A DNA stretch of 64,000 nucleotides from Sva-07 sp963828415 (lineage in GTDB: Bacteria > Actinomycetota > Acidimicrobiia > Acidimicrobiales > Ilumatobacteraceae): contig CAWHEI010000009.1 of the NCBI GenBank assembly GCA_963828415.1, forward strand, positions 248,001-312,000, given 5' to 3'. Positions 17,901 to 25,561 of the stretch are shown one piece after another; within the stretch, counting starts at the first letter, position 1, and every line of letters starts with the position of its first letter. Both the position numbers and the translations under genes were made by a program. The notes under the pieces were generated by a model. That model saw nothing but the letters and a program-made list of their open reading frames with translations. It searched no databases and was not told the DNA's origin.

Positions 17901-19271
17901 ATCGACTACTCGCTCGAGGCAACCGGAGCATTCCTCGACCACTTCGTCGAGACCCGCACCGTCGAGTTCCCCGACGGCGTCGACGGCCTCGAACTCGACG
18001 TCGCAGCCACCGGCATCGCGCTCGGCACCGTGCGCCTCACCGGCCCGATCGCCAAAGACCCCGGCGCCGCGGTCGTCACGTTCCGCCGCGACGACGGCAC
18101 CGTCGGCGCCGACGACGAACCGGTCGCGTACGCAATCTCGTCCACTCCCGGCGACACGAAGGCCAAGCTCACCCGCGTCAACGGGGTGATCCCGTCGGAC
18201 ACACCGCTCACGCTGCGCTTCGTCACCAACCCGATCAGCCACCGGTCGAACGTCACACGCCGCACGGTCAAGGCGTCGGCGCGCCCGGCAGCCCCGAACG
18301 TGCACTCGGTGATCCCCACCTTCGGGTGGGAACGGTCGACGTCGGGGAACACGGCCACGAGCACCCGCACCACGGCGGGCGTGCGCATCTGGCTGGAGCG
18401 GCCGTGGTGGTCGTCGGGCCTCGGTGAACAGTTGGCAGTGCTCTACCGCACCGGCACCGCCCAGCCCACGCCCGACCAGGTCCCCTTCGTGTCGCAGTGG
18501 GGTCGCGACCCGATCCATGCCGCCGGCACCGTCGTCAGTTCGATGACCGACGCCACCTTCCCCGCCCGCCTTCGCAACTCGATTGCGCTGCGCCCGCCCG
18601 GGGGGCCGGTCGTGCGAGCGGTGCCACACCGGGTGCGGTTCAACGTCGCTCGCGACATGTGGTACTGCGACGTCGACCTCGACCTCGGCGCCTACTGGCC
18701 GTTCGTCCGCCTCGCCCTCGCCCGCTGGCAACCGAATGCGATCGTGGCCGCCGATCCGGACGAGACGAAGCTGTCGCTGTCGCCGGTGGTGCTGGCCGAC
18801 ATCGTGCAGGTGGCGCCAGGTCGCACCGCCACGGTCACCGTCAGCGGCACCTTCACACGCAATGTCAACGTCCTCGTGCAGGGCTCGAGCTTCTCGACCA
18901 CCACCATCGACCGGGCCACACCGGTGGTTCGAGCCCACCTCGAACGCCAGCTCTTGCCCACGAACAGCGACGTCGACTGGGAGCCGATCACGATCCCCGA
19001 GAGCTTGCCCCGTACTCCGTTGATCACGGTGGCATCCCCGCCGGGCCGCCCGTTCAGGTGGCAGGGCACCCTGATACCCGGCGCCGTGAACACGTTGCGG
19101 TACCGGTACCGGGTGGTGATCGAGGAGTTCGAGCAGTACCGCACCGACGGTGAGGTCGGCGACCTCCGCCCGATCGTGATCCCCGGCCGGCCACCGACCG
19201 TCGGCAGGTACCCGCGCGACGGCGAACGCCTCGTCCATCTCGACGTGATTCCACTCGACGGGTTGCTCTGA
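14988..19271 (+). CDS. giant protein of unknown function, partner of the Tat-leader protein
   Basis: A 1427-aa protein that I do not recognise. It has no signal peptide or membrane segment, is rich in D, R, P and T, and looks like a string of beta-rich domains. Features that could serve as handles are YRLRARLVDIAGNG in the middle, VRIWLERPWWSSGLGEQLAVLY near residue 1140, and AYWPFVRLALARWQPNAI near residue 1235. ATG 14988 lies one base after the stop of the first giant gene, so the two are almost certainly co-translated and may form a complex. Without its own leader it could be carried out by the Tat partner or act in the cytoplasm. It might belong to a secreted assembly or a large enzyme; nothing seen decides this. 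Confidence 0.85.
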   Translation: MPNTHAMRFTALPKGLQDVIPLVPDDEEGPIGPPTEDRPPVLVDDGGSELDPIIIGDPVVQPVVSAHVAFRLVPESSNGKLSDFPTALDWPNQPIDWTLTFRRGTRSETFPALVVSDEPNAAWWSTIFQPGLPVRGYMPPTQRSQRRIRSFRQTRLANRWRDAYVNVAQSIGPDGDHLPVGADPTTGLFAAFESVGLWDENRAKDFDDDQLVAELETTLANFGFVPEAPPLGLPPAQAARRDILEFRRYLSRVRNEDPPDTGAEFGDRVGRISWVRPPQVDFHQLTTACAAHAPLLRPLRLVVDLVPNIGWELLALILGGHPDAVSVAGSSRSFTTDPSPWTRCTADADRFVLTPGIDSDLTTNGFLRLGDTARYSTETLDVEATTLKAIGLGGTVQLRNARRSRSTPTTETTPTMRASGIAVTRIARSQKFHQTAFQKGDIVVDKLNTDPNNLELDADDVVRGYRLDVQPEGSATWRSVVIRDGRLDVDGGDPIPLDVDEGWVSEVPVADDAGDLYLGEEQLRWDGWSPVAPKPGRLIDPEDQVADANPDPLPGVPVVARYRPTPGTLVPLRYGRRYRLRARLVDIAGNGPEPDATSDPVGEQTAPILFGRLDPVGSPGVVMTAPRLPGEELNRVVLRSTTRDVPAEGLAARHLLPPRSTQVEVERHGAIDDAVGRPDVTRYGDLATRDAYTLHLDPRSQVDPAAVDPDDEGAARFVPIGTPLGVDHLPDPLARRLQLRTKEGSILPGAIVSGIPIGGRFWPEATSVLLVVEEADSFSVDYDEANSKLVVRLPKATTLPLRLSSVFDREDLTRFGLAEWIARKVIPNAPDWPRSVEDLAATPLGQRIVDGLNWTFTPWQTLTLVHAVKDPLRDPEINPPTAFTVIDRLLAETASQVTVPARWHGTSTGRLDLLASWTAGIDDGPGTPRPRQETVQVVATELDRTGTAGADGVIESSIRARHDHGDTKYRRIDYSLEATGAFLDHFVETRTVEFPDGVDGLELDVAATGIALGTVRLTGPIAKDPGAAVVTFRRDDGTVGADDEPVAYAISSTPGDTKAKLTRVNGVIPSDTPLTLRFVTNPISHRSNVTRRTVKASARPAAPNVHSVIPTFGWERSTSGNTATSTRTTAGVRIWLERPWWSSGLGEQLAVLYRTGTAQPTPDQVPFVSQWGRDPIHAAGTVVSSMTDATFPARLRNSIALRPPGGPVVRAVPHRVRFNVARDMWYCDVDLDLGAYWPFVRLALARWQPNAIVAADPDETKLSLSPVVLADIVQVAPGRTATVTVSGTFTRNVNVLVQGSSFSTTTIDRATPVVRAHLERQLLPTNSDVDWEPITIPESLPRTPLITVASPPGRPFRWQGTLIPGAVNTLRYRYRVVIEEFEQYRTDGEVGDLRPIVIPGRPPTVGRYPRDGERLVHLDVIPLDGLL

Positions 19272-19324
19272 GAACGCTGCGCACCAGCCCCTCGCCGGGT
19301 GTCCACACGAGTGACCGAATTTTC

Positions 19325-19330
19325 TACGAT
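19325..19330 (+). promoter_or_regulatory. -10 box for the LuxR-type regulator (leaderless start)
   Basis: TACGAT ends six bases before GTG 19337. The regulator can therefore be transcribed separately from the giant-gene operon. Confidence 0.5.
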
Positions 19331-19336
19331 GACCGC

Positions 19337-21943
19337 GTGTCAGCGGCGTCGTGCGAGCACCTCGAGTTCATCGGTCACGGACACATCGGCGCGGACGCAG
19401 CCTCCGCGCTGACCGACCCGTCGGTGCGGGGAGTCGTCGTGCGCGGCGGACCTGCGTCCGGAGCAGCCGAGTTCGCCATGGCGGTCGCTCGGGCTGCCGG
19501 GGAGCCGATCAGCGTCCGCGCCGATCGGTCGACGTCGTCGATCGAATTTGCATCCCTGTCGCCGCTCCTGCAGACGAGCTTCGGCGAACGCCCGACACTC
19601 GACGCCGATCTGCTGGCGTGGGCCATCTCGGCGCTCCTCGTCGTCGCCGACGGTGCAACGCCGATCGTCGTCGACGACGTCGCTTTCGTCGACCACATGT
19701 CGGCGATGGCCCTCGCCGGAGTGTCCGATTGCGGCGTGCCGTTGGTCTTGGTCACCGGCCGAACCACGAAGCTTCCCGCGTCGCTCGCGACCGTCGCAGT
19801 CGGGTTCCACACAGCGGACCTGGCCGACATCGACGACGCCGGGGTGTCCGAACTGACCGCGACCGTGCTCGGCGGATCGGTCGAACCACGGATCATCCGA
19901 TCGCTGACCCGGCTCGTCGGCGGTGCGACGGTCGCGATCGTCGACCAGATCCACGCGGCCGTCGAGACGGGCACGCTCGTTCGGGCCGGTGGCGTGTGGC
20001 GCCAGCGCGGCGAACTCCGCCTGGCCAGCGCCACGCTGGCACGTCTCGTTCCGGTGATCGATCCGTTGGCACCGGAGGAATTGGAGGCTCTCGACCTCGT
20101 TGCGCTCGTTCCCCGCATCGATGTGGAGGTGGTCGAACGACTCGTCGGTCCCGAGGTGTTGGTCGCGTTGGAGGCGCAGGCGCTGATCTCGCTCGTCGAT
20201 GGCGATCGCACGCAGAGCATCGAGATCACCGATCGGGTCGTTGGGTCCGCCCGGCTGCAGGAGATGGGCGGGCTTCGGCGCCGGAGCCTTGCTCGGCGAC
20301 TCCTGGCGGAGCTGGCGCTCGTCGGCGACGTAGCAGGCACCGACCCGGTGACCGTCGCTGCGGTACGGCTCGCCGCCGGTGCCCCCCTGGACATCGACCA
20401 CGTGGTGGGCGCAGCCCGAGCGGCGCACAAGCAGGGGGAGTTGCCGCTGGCGATCCGCCTGTGTGAAGCGATCGCCGCCGCCGAACGGACGACCGAACTG
20501 GCGCTTCTGCTCGCCGAACTCCTCACCGACATCGGCCGCAATCGGGAGGCCGATTCCGTGCTCCACGACCTGCACGGTCACGACGACGAGGAACGAGCGC
20601 TGATCGCCATGACGCGAGCGGTCAATCTCGGCATCCACCTCGACGAGGTCGACGACGCGGTTGCCATGCTCGACGCCGCGATCGACGAACTCTCCGAGGG
20701 TCCGTGGGCAGCGGAGGTGCTCGGTCTGCGCGGGGTGATCGAACTGATGCTCGGCCGTCCGCACGAGGCATTGCGCCGTGTCGAACCGTTCCTCGACACC
20801 GGCTCGGGCCGTGAGTTCGTCGAAGCCGCCACGGCTGCCGGGCCGGCGCTCGTCGTGATCGGGCGATGCGAGCAGGCTGCCGAGCTGGCGCAGGCGTCGC
20901 TCGACGAGCGAATGGCGTTGGGCGATCAGGCGATGCTCGAGTCCGCCGGACTCCACGCACTCATCCGCGGCTTCGGACTCGCCGAGGCGGGTCGGTTCGT
21001 CGAAGCCGACGAGCTCACCTCGTTCGTTCTCGGCGCCGCGTCGGACATGGCCGTCACCAACGGTGTGATGTGGGCCGGCGTCGTGCGCGGCCGCTCGATG
21101 CTCGACCAGGGCCACTACCCGGAGGCCGTCCGGCTCTTCGAGCTCGCGGCGTCGGCCGCACTCGACCTCAATCTCGGTCTCCACCTGGCCTGGGCTCGAG
21201 GCGGTGCGCTGCTCGCGCATGCACAGATGGGGGATCACGGCGCATCCCGCAGCGCGCTCGACGCGCTCGACGCATCTCCACAGACACGCCTCGCCATGAT
21301 GGCCTCCGAGGTCGAGCGCGCCCGGGCGTGGGCGGCCATCGTCGCCGGCGACCTGCGTGGGGGATCCACCAGACTGATCGGAGCCGCCGACCGAGCCCAT
21401 GACAGCGGCGAGATCGGCATGGAGATCCTCGCCCTGCACGACCTCGTCCGGATCGGCCGGAGCGAGTGGGTCGATCGCCTCGCCGCGCTCGCCGACCTGG
21501 TGGAGGGGCCCCTCGGCGCGGCGCGCATCGACCACGGTCGAGCGTTCGACGCCGACGACGCCGACGCCCTCATCGAGGTCGCAGCTCGCTTCGAGGCGTC
21601 CGGCGCACTCGTGTTCGCGGCCGAGGCGATCAACCAGGCGTCGTGGATCGAACGCCGCCGCGGGCGAGCCGTCGTCGCTGACCGGCTCCGGTCGCAGGTG
21701 ATGGCGCTGCGTGGTCGACGACCGACTGCGGCCACGCCCGCTCTCGCCAGCCACGCCGGACTGGCCTCGCTGACGCTGCGGGAGGCCGAGGTCGCCACCC
21801 TGGTAGCGGCAGGCCGGACCTCGAAGGAGGTCGCCGTGCACCTCGACGTGTCGGTCCGGACCGTCGACAACCTGTTGCAGCGCGTCTACCGCAAGCTCGG
21901 GGTCGCGGGACGCGCTGACCTGCGCAACCTGCGCTCCGGCTGA
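19337..21943 (+). CDS. large LuxR-family (LAL-like) transcriptional regulator
   Basis: An 868-aa regulator. The C-terminus is a clear LuxR/GerE helix-turn-helix: LTLREAEVATLVAAG, SKEVAVHLDVSVRTVDNLLQ, VYRKLGVAGRADL. The N-terminus has the position and length of the AAA/NTPase domain of LAL regulators, but Walker A is degenerate (RGGPASGAAEF, without the GKS/T), while a Walker-B-like VVADGATPIVVDDV is present; it may not hydrolyse ATP. Residues from about 350 to 800 are helical TPR-like repeats that could sense a ligand or a protein. It lies 65 bases after the second giant gene in the same direction, so control of that operon is the natural guess. GTG 19337 fits a TACGAT -10 box six bases upstream. 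Confidence 0.88.
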   Translation: MSAASCEHLEFIGHGHIGADAASALTDPSVRGVVVRGGPASGAAEFAMAVARAAGEPISVRADRSTSSIEFASLSPLLQTSFGERPTLDADLLAWAISALLVVADGATPIVVDDVAFVDHMSAMALAGVSDCGVPLVLVTGRTTKLPASLATVAVGFHTADLADIDDAGVSELTATVLGGSVEPRIIRSLTRLVGGATVAIVDQIHAAVETGTLVRAGGVWRQRGELRLASATLARLVPVIDPLAPEELEALDLVALVPRIDVEVVERLVGPEVLVALEAQALISLVDGDRTQSIEITDRVVGSARLQEMGGLRRRSLARRLLAELALVGDVAGTDPVTVAAVRLAAGAPLDIDHVVGAARAAHKQGELPLAIRLCEAIAAAERTTELALLLAELLTDIGRNREADSVLHDLHGHDDEERALIAMTRAVNLGIHLDEVDDAVAMLDAAIDELSEGPWAAEVLGLRGVIELMLGRPHEALRRVEPFLDTGSGREFVEAATAAGPALVVIGRCEQAAELAQASLDERMALGDQAMLESAGLHALIRGFGLAEAGRFVEADELTSFVLGAASDMAVTNGVMWAGVVRGRSMLDQGHYPEAVRLFELAASAALDLNLGLHLAWARGGALLAHAQMGDHGASRSALDALDASPQTRLAMMASEVERARAWAAIVAGDLRGGSTRLIGAADRAHDSGEIGMEILALHDLVRIGRSEWVDRLAALADLVEGPLGAARIDHGRAFDADDADALIEVAARFEASGALVFAAEAINQASWIERRRGRAVVADRLRSQVMALRGRRPTAATPALASHAGLASLTLREAEVATLVAAGRTSKEVAVHLDVSVRTVDNLLQRVYRKLGVAGRADLRNLRSG

Positions 21944-21973
21944 GCGGCACTGCCGGGCTCTACGGTGGCAGGC

Positions 21974-22963
21974 GTGGAGGAGTTCGTGATCGCCCGCAAC
22001 CCCGACGAGTCGTCGTCGTTGCCGTATCTGTTGCGGATCCCGCTCGCTTCGGGTGCGGTCGTGCTGAAGGCGAAGGACACGTGGCCGCGCACGAGCAAGA
22101 TCTACTGCCACCCGGCCGACGCATGGCCGTCGCCGGAGGAGGTCGACATCGTCGAGCGGGTTGCCGTTCGGTCGTGCGTACGACGCGGGGTGGCAGTCGA
22201 CCTCGTGCTCGATCGGGGGCGCGAGAACCGCTCGCAGTTCGTGTTCACCACCGCCCGCGGACGCGAGATGGTGTTCTGGCAGTCGGCTCGCACCAGCAAG
22301 CAGGCTCGGCCAAGCGTGCGAGTGCCGACAGCGCGGGCCTCCGGGCACGAACTCGAGGTGTTCGTCGACACGCGCGAGCGGTACGCCTGGAAGTTCGCCG
22401 AGCAGCAGGCCACGACCGCCAAGCGGGCGCTCCCCGTCGGCGACTACGCCGTCGAAGCCGATCGTCGGGTGGTCGCCGTCGTCGAACGAAAGAGCGTCGA
22501 CGATCTGGTGTCGACGATCGTCGGCGGCAAGCTCTGGATGCTGCTCGCGGAACTCTCGGCATTTGCCACGGAGTCTGGCCGGGTGGCGGCGATCGTGGTC
22601 GAGGACCGCTACTCGGCGATCTTCAAGTTGCGCCACGTGCGTCCGGCGTCGGTCGCCACTCAGCTCGCCGAGGCCGCTGTGAGGTATCCGACGATTCCGA
22701 TCGTGTTCGCGGAGACGCGCCAGCTCGCACAGGAGTGGACGTTCCGGTTCTTCGGTGCCGCCGTCGAGCACGCGACGCACGAACGTGTCGGACAGGAACG
22801 GACCGCTGATCTCGTGTCGGCCGGAGCGGTCCCGCACCGAGCACCATCGACCGCCGAAGTCCGTGCCTGGGCGGCTTCGCAGGGGCTTGCCGTGAGCGAT
22901 CGCGGTCGCATCTCCGCCGAGGTCATGCGCGCGTACCTGGTCGCGCACGGTCTGTCGTCGTGA
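21974..22963 (+). CDS. ERCC4 (XPF-type) nuclease domain fused to Lsr2-type DNA-binding domain
   Basis: A 329-aa two-domain protein. The middle has the XPF/ERCC4 nuclease motif set: VFVDTRERYAWKF, LPVGDYAVEA and VVAVVERKSVDDLV, containing the catalytic E-R-K-x-x-x-D. The C-terminus, EVRAWAASQGLAVSDRGRIS and AEVMRAYLVAHG, matches the AT-hook-like DNA-binding domain of Lsr2, the actinobacterial xenogeneic silencer. This suggests a nuclease targeted to AT-rich or nucleoprotein-coated DNA; function is inferred. The N-terminal 130 residues are an extra domain without a clear match. GTG 21974 sits seven bases after a TACGGT box (21961-21966); GTG 21965 is an in-frame alternative. Confidence 0.88.
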   Translation: MEEFVIARNPDESSSLPYLLRIPLASGAVVLKAKDTWPRTSKIYCHPADAWPSPEEVDIVERVAVRSCVRRGVAVDLVLDRGRENRSQFVFTTARGREMVFWQSARTSKQARPSVRVPTARASGHELEVFVDTRERYAWKFAEQQATTAKRALPVGDYAVEADRRVVAVVERKSVDDLVSTIVGGKLWMLLAELSAFATESGRVAAIVVEDRYSAIFKLRHVRPASVATQLAEAAVRYPTIPIVFAETRQLAQEWTFRFFGAAVEHATHERVGQERTADLVSAGAVPHRAPSTAEVRAWAASQGLAVSDRGRISAEVMRAYLVAHGLSS

Positions 22964-23003
22964 CACGCCACGGCGGCCGCACGTTCTCGTGACCGACCGC
23001 CAC

Positions 23004-23041
23004 GATGAGCGAACCGACCGTATGAGGCGGTTTGGCTCATC
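23004..23041. terminator. bidirectional hairpin between convergent genes
   Basis: GATGAGC...AACCG (from 23004) pairs with CGGTT...GCTCATC (ending 23041) with small bulges. It lies in the gap between the convergent ERCC4-Lsr2 gene and the small minus-strand gene, the usual place for a shared terminator. No T-run is seen. Confidence 0.45.
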
Positions 23042-23056
23042 GGTGGTGCCTGGGGA

Positions 23057-23341
23057 TCACGAATCGGTCGGGTCGAACATCTCCAACTGCTCCCAGGTGA
23101 CGGCGACGTCGCTCACGACGCACCATTTCAGCCGACCGCGCGAGCCGGGTCGGCGGATCTCGACCCGTTCGGCGCGCAACGACCGGGCCGAGCCGTCGGG
23201 GTCGCGGATGGCGATGCTGCCGTCGTACTCGATGCCGGTGACACGCCCGACGATCCATCGACCCTTGTCGTTGCGTCGGAACCGGATCGGTTCACCCATC
23301 CGCAGCCCGAGCCGGGCGAGCGAGGCGGGCGACCGGTGCAT
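23057..23341 (-). CDS. small conserved actinobacterial protein of unknown function
   Basis: A 94-aa basic protein: GLRMGEPIRFRRNDKGRW, then VGRVTGIEYDGSIAIRDPDG and the end SDVAVTWEQLEMFD. The pattern (a short beta-rich module with R/W-rich strands, ending in a WEQLxxF-like tail) is common in actinobacterial small proteins of no known function; it may bind nucleic acid. It begins 14 bases after the SDR stop on the same strand, so the two are likely co-transcribed. ATG 23341 gives the complete basic N-terminus; ATG at 23299 is a shorter alternative. Confidence 0.7.
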   Translation of the reverse strand: MHRSPASLARLGLRMGEPIRFRRNDKGRWIVGRVTGIEYDGSIAIRDPDGSARSLRAERVEIRRPGSRGRLKWCVVSDVAVTWEQLEMFDPTDS

Positions 23342-23355
23342 GTCGATCGATGCCG

Positions 23356-24138
23356 TCAGGCGCCGATGGTGCGTCGCTGCAGCTTGCGCATGCCGCCCAG
23401 CCAGCGTTCGGGGTCGGTTGCCTTGAGCGTCATGTAGTCGGCCACCTCGGGGTGGGGGAGCACGAAGAAGCACTCGGCCTCGATCGCATCGGCGACCTCG
23501 ACTGCGACATCGGCCGGCTCGAGGACGACACCGGCCGCCTTGACCACGTTGCTCCCGCTGACGGCGTCGTCGCCCGCATGCAACATCGCCGTGTTCACGC
23601 CTTGCGGGCAGAGGCAGGTGACTTTGACTCCGGCGTCGCCGTAGGTGACCGCCATGTACTCGGCGAACGCAACCGCCGCCCGCTTCGTGAGCGTGTAGGG
23701 CCCCGACCCGATCTGCATCAGCAGGCCCGCCGCCGATGCGGTGGAGCAGAAGTAGCCCTCGCCGCGCTCGAGCCAGTCGGGCAGCAGGTATTTCGCTGCC
23801 CATCGGTGTGCATGGACGTTGACGGCGAAGGCCAGTTCCCAGTCGTCCTCGGGCGTCTCGATCACGCCACCGCCGATGCCGACACCGGCATTGCAGAAGA
23901 ACAGGTCGATCGAACCCAATGCATCGCGGGCCGCGCCGACGAGGGCGGCATTGCCCGCCTCGGTGCTGACATCGGCGGTGATCGCGGTCGCCCGTTGCAA
24001 CTCGGCAGCGACGTGATCGGCCCCGGCGAGGTCGGCCACCACCACGTTCGCTCCCCGAGCGTGGAACTCCCGAGCGAGTGCCTCTCCGATGCCCCGCCCG
24101 GCTCCCGTGACCACGACGTTGCGTCCAGCGAACTCCAT
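23356..24138 (-). CDS. SDR-family oxidoreductase
   Basis: A 260-aa short-chain dehydrogenase with TGAGRGIG, CNAG (FFCNAGVGIGGG), catalytic Ser in CSTASAAGL and YTLTK (Tyr-x-x-x-Lys). The C-terminus is longer than in FabG-type enzymes (ALPHPEV-like FFVLPHPEVADYMTLKATDPERWL), which is typical of SDRs in lipid or terpenoid catabolism gene sets. Substrate is unknown. ATG 24138 is preceded by TACGAT six bases upstream (plus strand 24145-24150), consistent with a leaderless transcript; ATG 24174 further up would destroy that spacing. Confidence 0.9.
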   Translation of the reverse strand: MEFAGRNVVVTGAGRGIGEALAREFHARGANVVVADLAGADHVAAELQRATAITADVSTEAGNAALVGAARDALGSIDLFFCNAGVGIGGGVIETPEDDWELAFAVNVHAHRWAAKYLLPDWLERGEGYFCSTASAAGLLMQIGSGPYTLTKRAAVAFAEYMAVTYGDAGVKVTCLCPQGVNTAMLHAGDDAVSGSNVVKAAGVVLEPADVAVEVADAIEAECFFVLPHPEVADYMTLKATDPERWLGGMRKLQRRTIGA

Positions 24139-24223
24139 GGCCGCATCGTAAACGTTGTGTGACACCTTCGACATGACGGCGCTGGTGCGCGCGAGCGCCG
24201 CGACACAGGTACCGTGTCAACCA

Positions 24224-24421
24224 ATGACTGATGAGCGCATCGCCTCCGAAGCAGTGATCACCGAAGCACTGGGTGTCATCGACGGCGCACTTGCCCGAAT
24301 GATGCAACGCGAACTCGTCTCGACGGGTGAGGTCGCCGACCTGTTGCTGGATGTACGCACCCTCCTCACGGCCGAACCGGCCACTCTGGTCGAAGCCGTC
24401 GTCACCACCGACGCCGTCTGA
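24224..24421 (+). CDS. small hypothetical protein
   Basis: A 65-aa acidic, probably helical protein (MTDERIASEAVITEALGVID, ARMMQRELVSTGEVADLLLD). I do not recognise a family. It looks real because of normal codon use and because TACCGT (24210-24215) lies eight bases before ATG 24224. It stands divergent to the SDR gene and 56 bases upstream of the decayed MntA-HepT locus, with which no functional link is visible. Confidence 0.6.
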   Translation: MTDERIASEAVITEALGVIDGALARMMQRELVSTGEVADLLLDVRTLLTAEPATLVEAVVTTDAV

Positions 24422-24477
24422 GCGCCGAGGGCGAGGGCCCCGGTCGCACGCGTCCGCGGGCATCTACATTCTCGATC

Positions 24478-24892
24478 ATGGACGTCCGGGCGCTCGAACA
24501 CGAGACGATTTCGGTCCTGCGCCGAGCCGGAGCGTGTTTTGCGCTGGTGTTCGGAAGTCGGGCTCGGGGCGACCAACACACGGCCTCCGATCTCGACGTT
24601 GCAGCGTTCTGGCCCGGCGAGGCACCGAATGCGTGGGACGTGGCCGTGCCGACCGGCGTCGAACCCGTCGTCGCGAACACCGCACCGCTCGAACTCGCCG
24701 AACGCACGGCCCGCCCGCGTGGAGCGTTCGACGTTCCAGCAAACGAACGTGGGCGTCGGATTCCGCAACGTGTTGGTGCACCAGTACGCACAGGTCGATG
24801 ACCGGATCGTGCTGGCATCGGTCGATCGTCTCGTCGACTTCGATCGCTTCGTCGCCGATGTCAGTTCGTGGATGACGTCGCTCGACGGCTGA
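24478..24892 (+). pseudogene. decayed MntA-HepT (nucleotidyltransferase-HEPN) toxin-antitoxin module
   Basis: The first 75 codons from ATG 24478 encode an MNT-type nucleotidyltransferase: LVFGSRARGDQHTASDLDVAAFW has the GSRARG and SDLD metal/nucleotide site, followed by VEPVVANTAPLELAER. That frame then degenerates. In another frame, at about 24745-24892, comes the C-terminal end of a HepT (DUF86) HEPN toxin: VGFRNVLVHQYAQVDDRIV with the R-N-x-x-V-H RNase motif, ending at TGA 24890-24892. Intact modules need about 100 plus 140 codons; only about 138 remain, so an internal deletion of roughly 100 codons has fused the two ends out of frame. A TACATT box (24465-24470) still precedes the start. 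Confidence 0.78.
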
Positions 24893-24901
24893 GTCCGCGC
24901 C

Positions 24902-25561
24902 TCAGGGAGCGAAACGCTTGGCGATGCGTCGGCCGACCAGGCCGAGCAGCGTGCCGACGATGGCGCCGGCCACCACGTCGGATCCGTGGTGGATCCGGAC
25001 GTAGGCGCGACTGATCCCGACGATCGCGGCGACCTTCCACCAGAGCATGCCGAGCTTCGGGCCGTCCCAGCCGGACAGCACCATGGCAGCGAATGCCGCA
25101 GAACTCGCGTGGCCGGATGGGAAGGACGATGTCGTCGGCTTGCGTACCTGCAGTCGGTCGTCGCCGGTGGTGGTGGGGCGTTCGCGACGGAACAATCGTT
25201 TGACGCCCTGGTTGACCAGCAGGCTTTCGGCGCCGAGCATCACGGCGAGCACCACCACTTGATCGGGGCGGCCCTTGACGATGGCTCGGGTGATGGCAAT
25301 GCCGTGCCAGATCAGCGAGAAGTCGCCGACGTGGCTTGCGGTGGCAAACACGCGATCGGCGATCGGGTTGCCGCGCAACAACTCCAGCGCGTCGTCGACC
25401 CATTGGTCGAACGCGTCGACCTGGGGGCCGAGGTGACCCTGGCCGGGAACGATTGGGAACGGGCCGACGTCGATCGGTTCGGGATCGGGGTGCCCGAGGA
25501 GGGAGTGGGCGTCGGCCTCGTCGAGCGGCGACGGTGCGCCCGCCATGTCGTTGCTGGTCAT
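24902..25561 (-). CDS. PAP2-family membrane phosphatase
   Basis: A 219-aa protein with the three PAP2 motifs: K-x6-RP in KRLFRRERP, PSGH in SFPSGHASSAAF, and SR-x5-H-x3-D in SRAYVRIHHGSD. Hydrophobic segments flank them, as expected for a membrane phosphatase acting on lipid phosphates such as undecaprenyl or phosphatidyl phosphates. About 60 residues at the N-terminus are hydrophilic and proline-rich. The start ATG 25561 shares one base with the stop of the upstream RecB-like gene (TGATG), so translation is coupled; ATG 25546 is an alternative. Confidence 0.9.
   Translation of the reverse strand: MTSNDMAGAPSPLDEADAHSLLGHPDPEPIDVGPFPIVPGQGHLGPQVDAFDQWVDDALELLRGNPIADRVFATASHVGDFSLIWHGIAITRAIVKGRPDQVVVLAVMLGAESLLVNQGVKRLFRRERPTTTGDDRLQVRKPTTSSFPSGHASSAAFAAMVLSGWDGPKLGMLWWKVAAIVGISRAYVRIHHGSDVVAGAIVGTLLGLVGRRIAKRFAP

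Noticed and set aside
16197..19238. 1013-codon minus-strand frame inside the second giant gene
   Set aside because: Low-complexity D/R/G/H translation, no start context, and fully antisense to a gene with normal codon use.
19340..22966. 1208-codon open frame on the minus strand opposite the LuxR and ERCC4 genes
   Set aside because: It is the codon-position shadow of two clear plus-strand genes in high-G+C DNA; the translation is His/Arg/Asp-rich without any motif.
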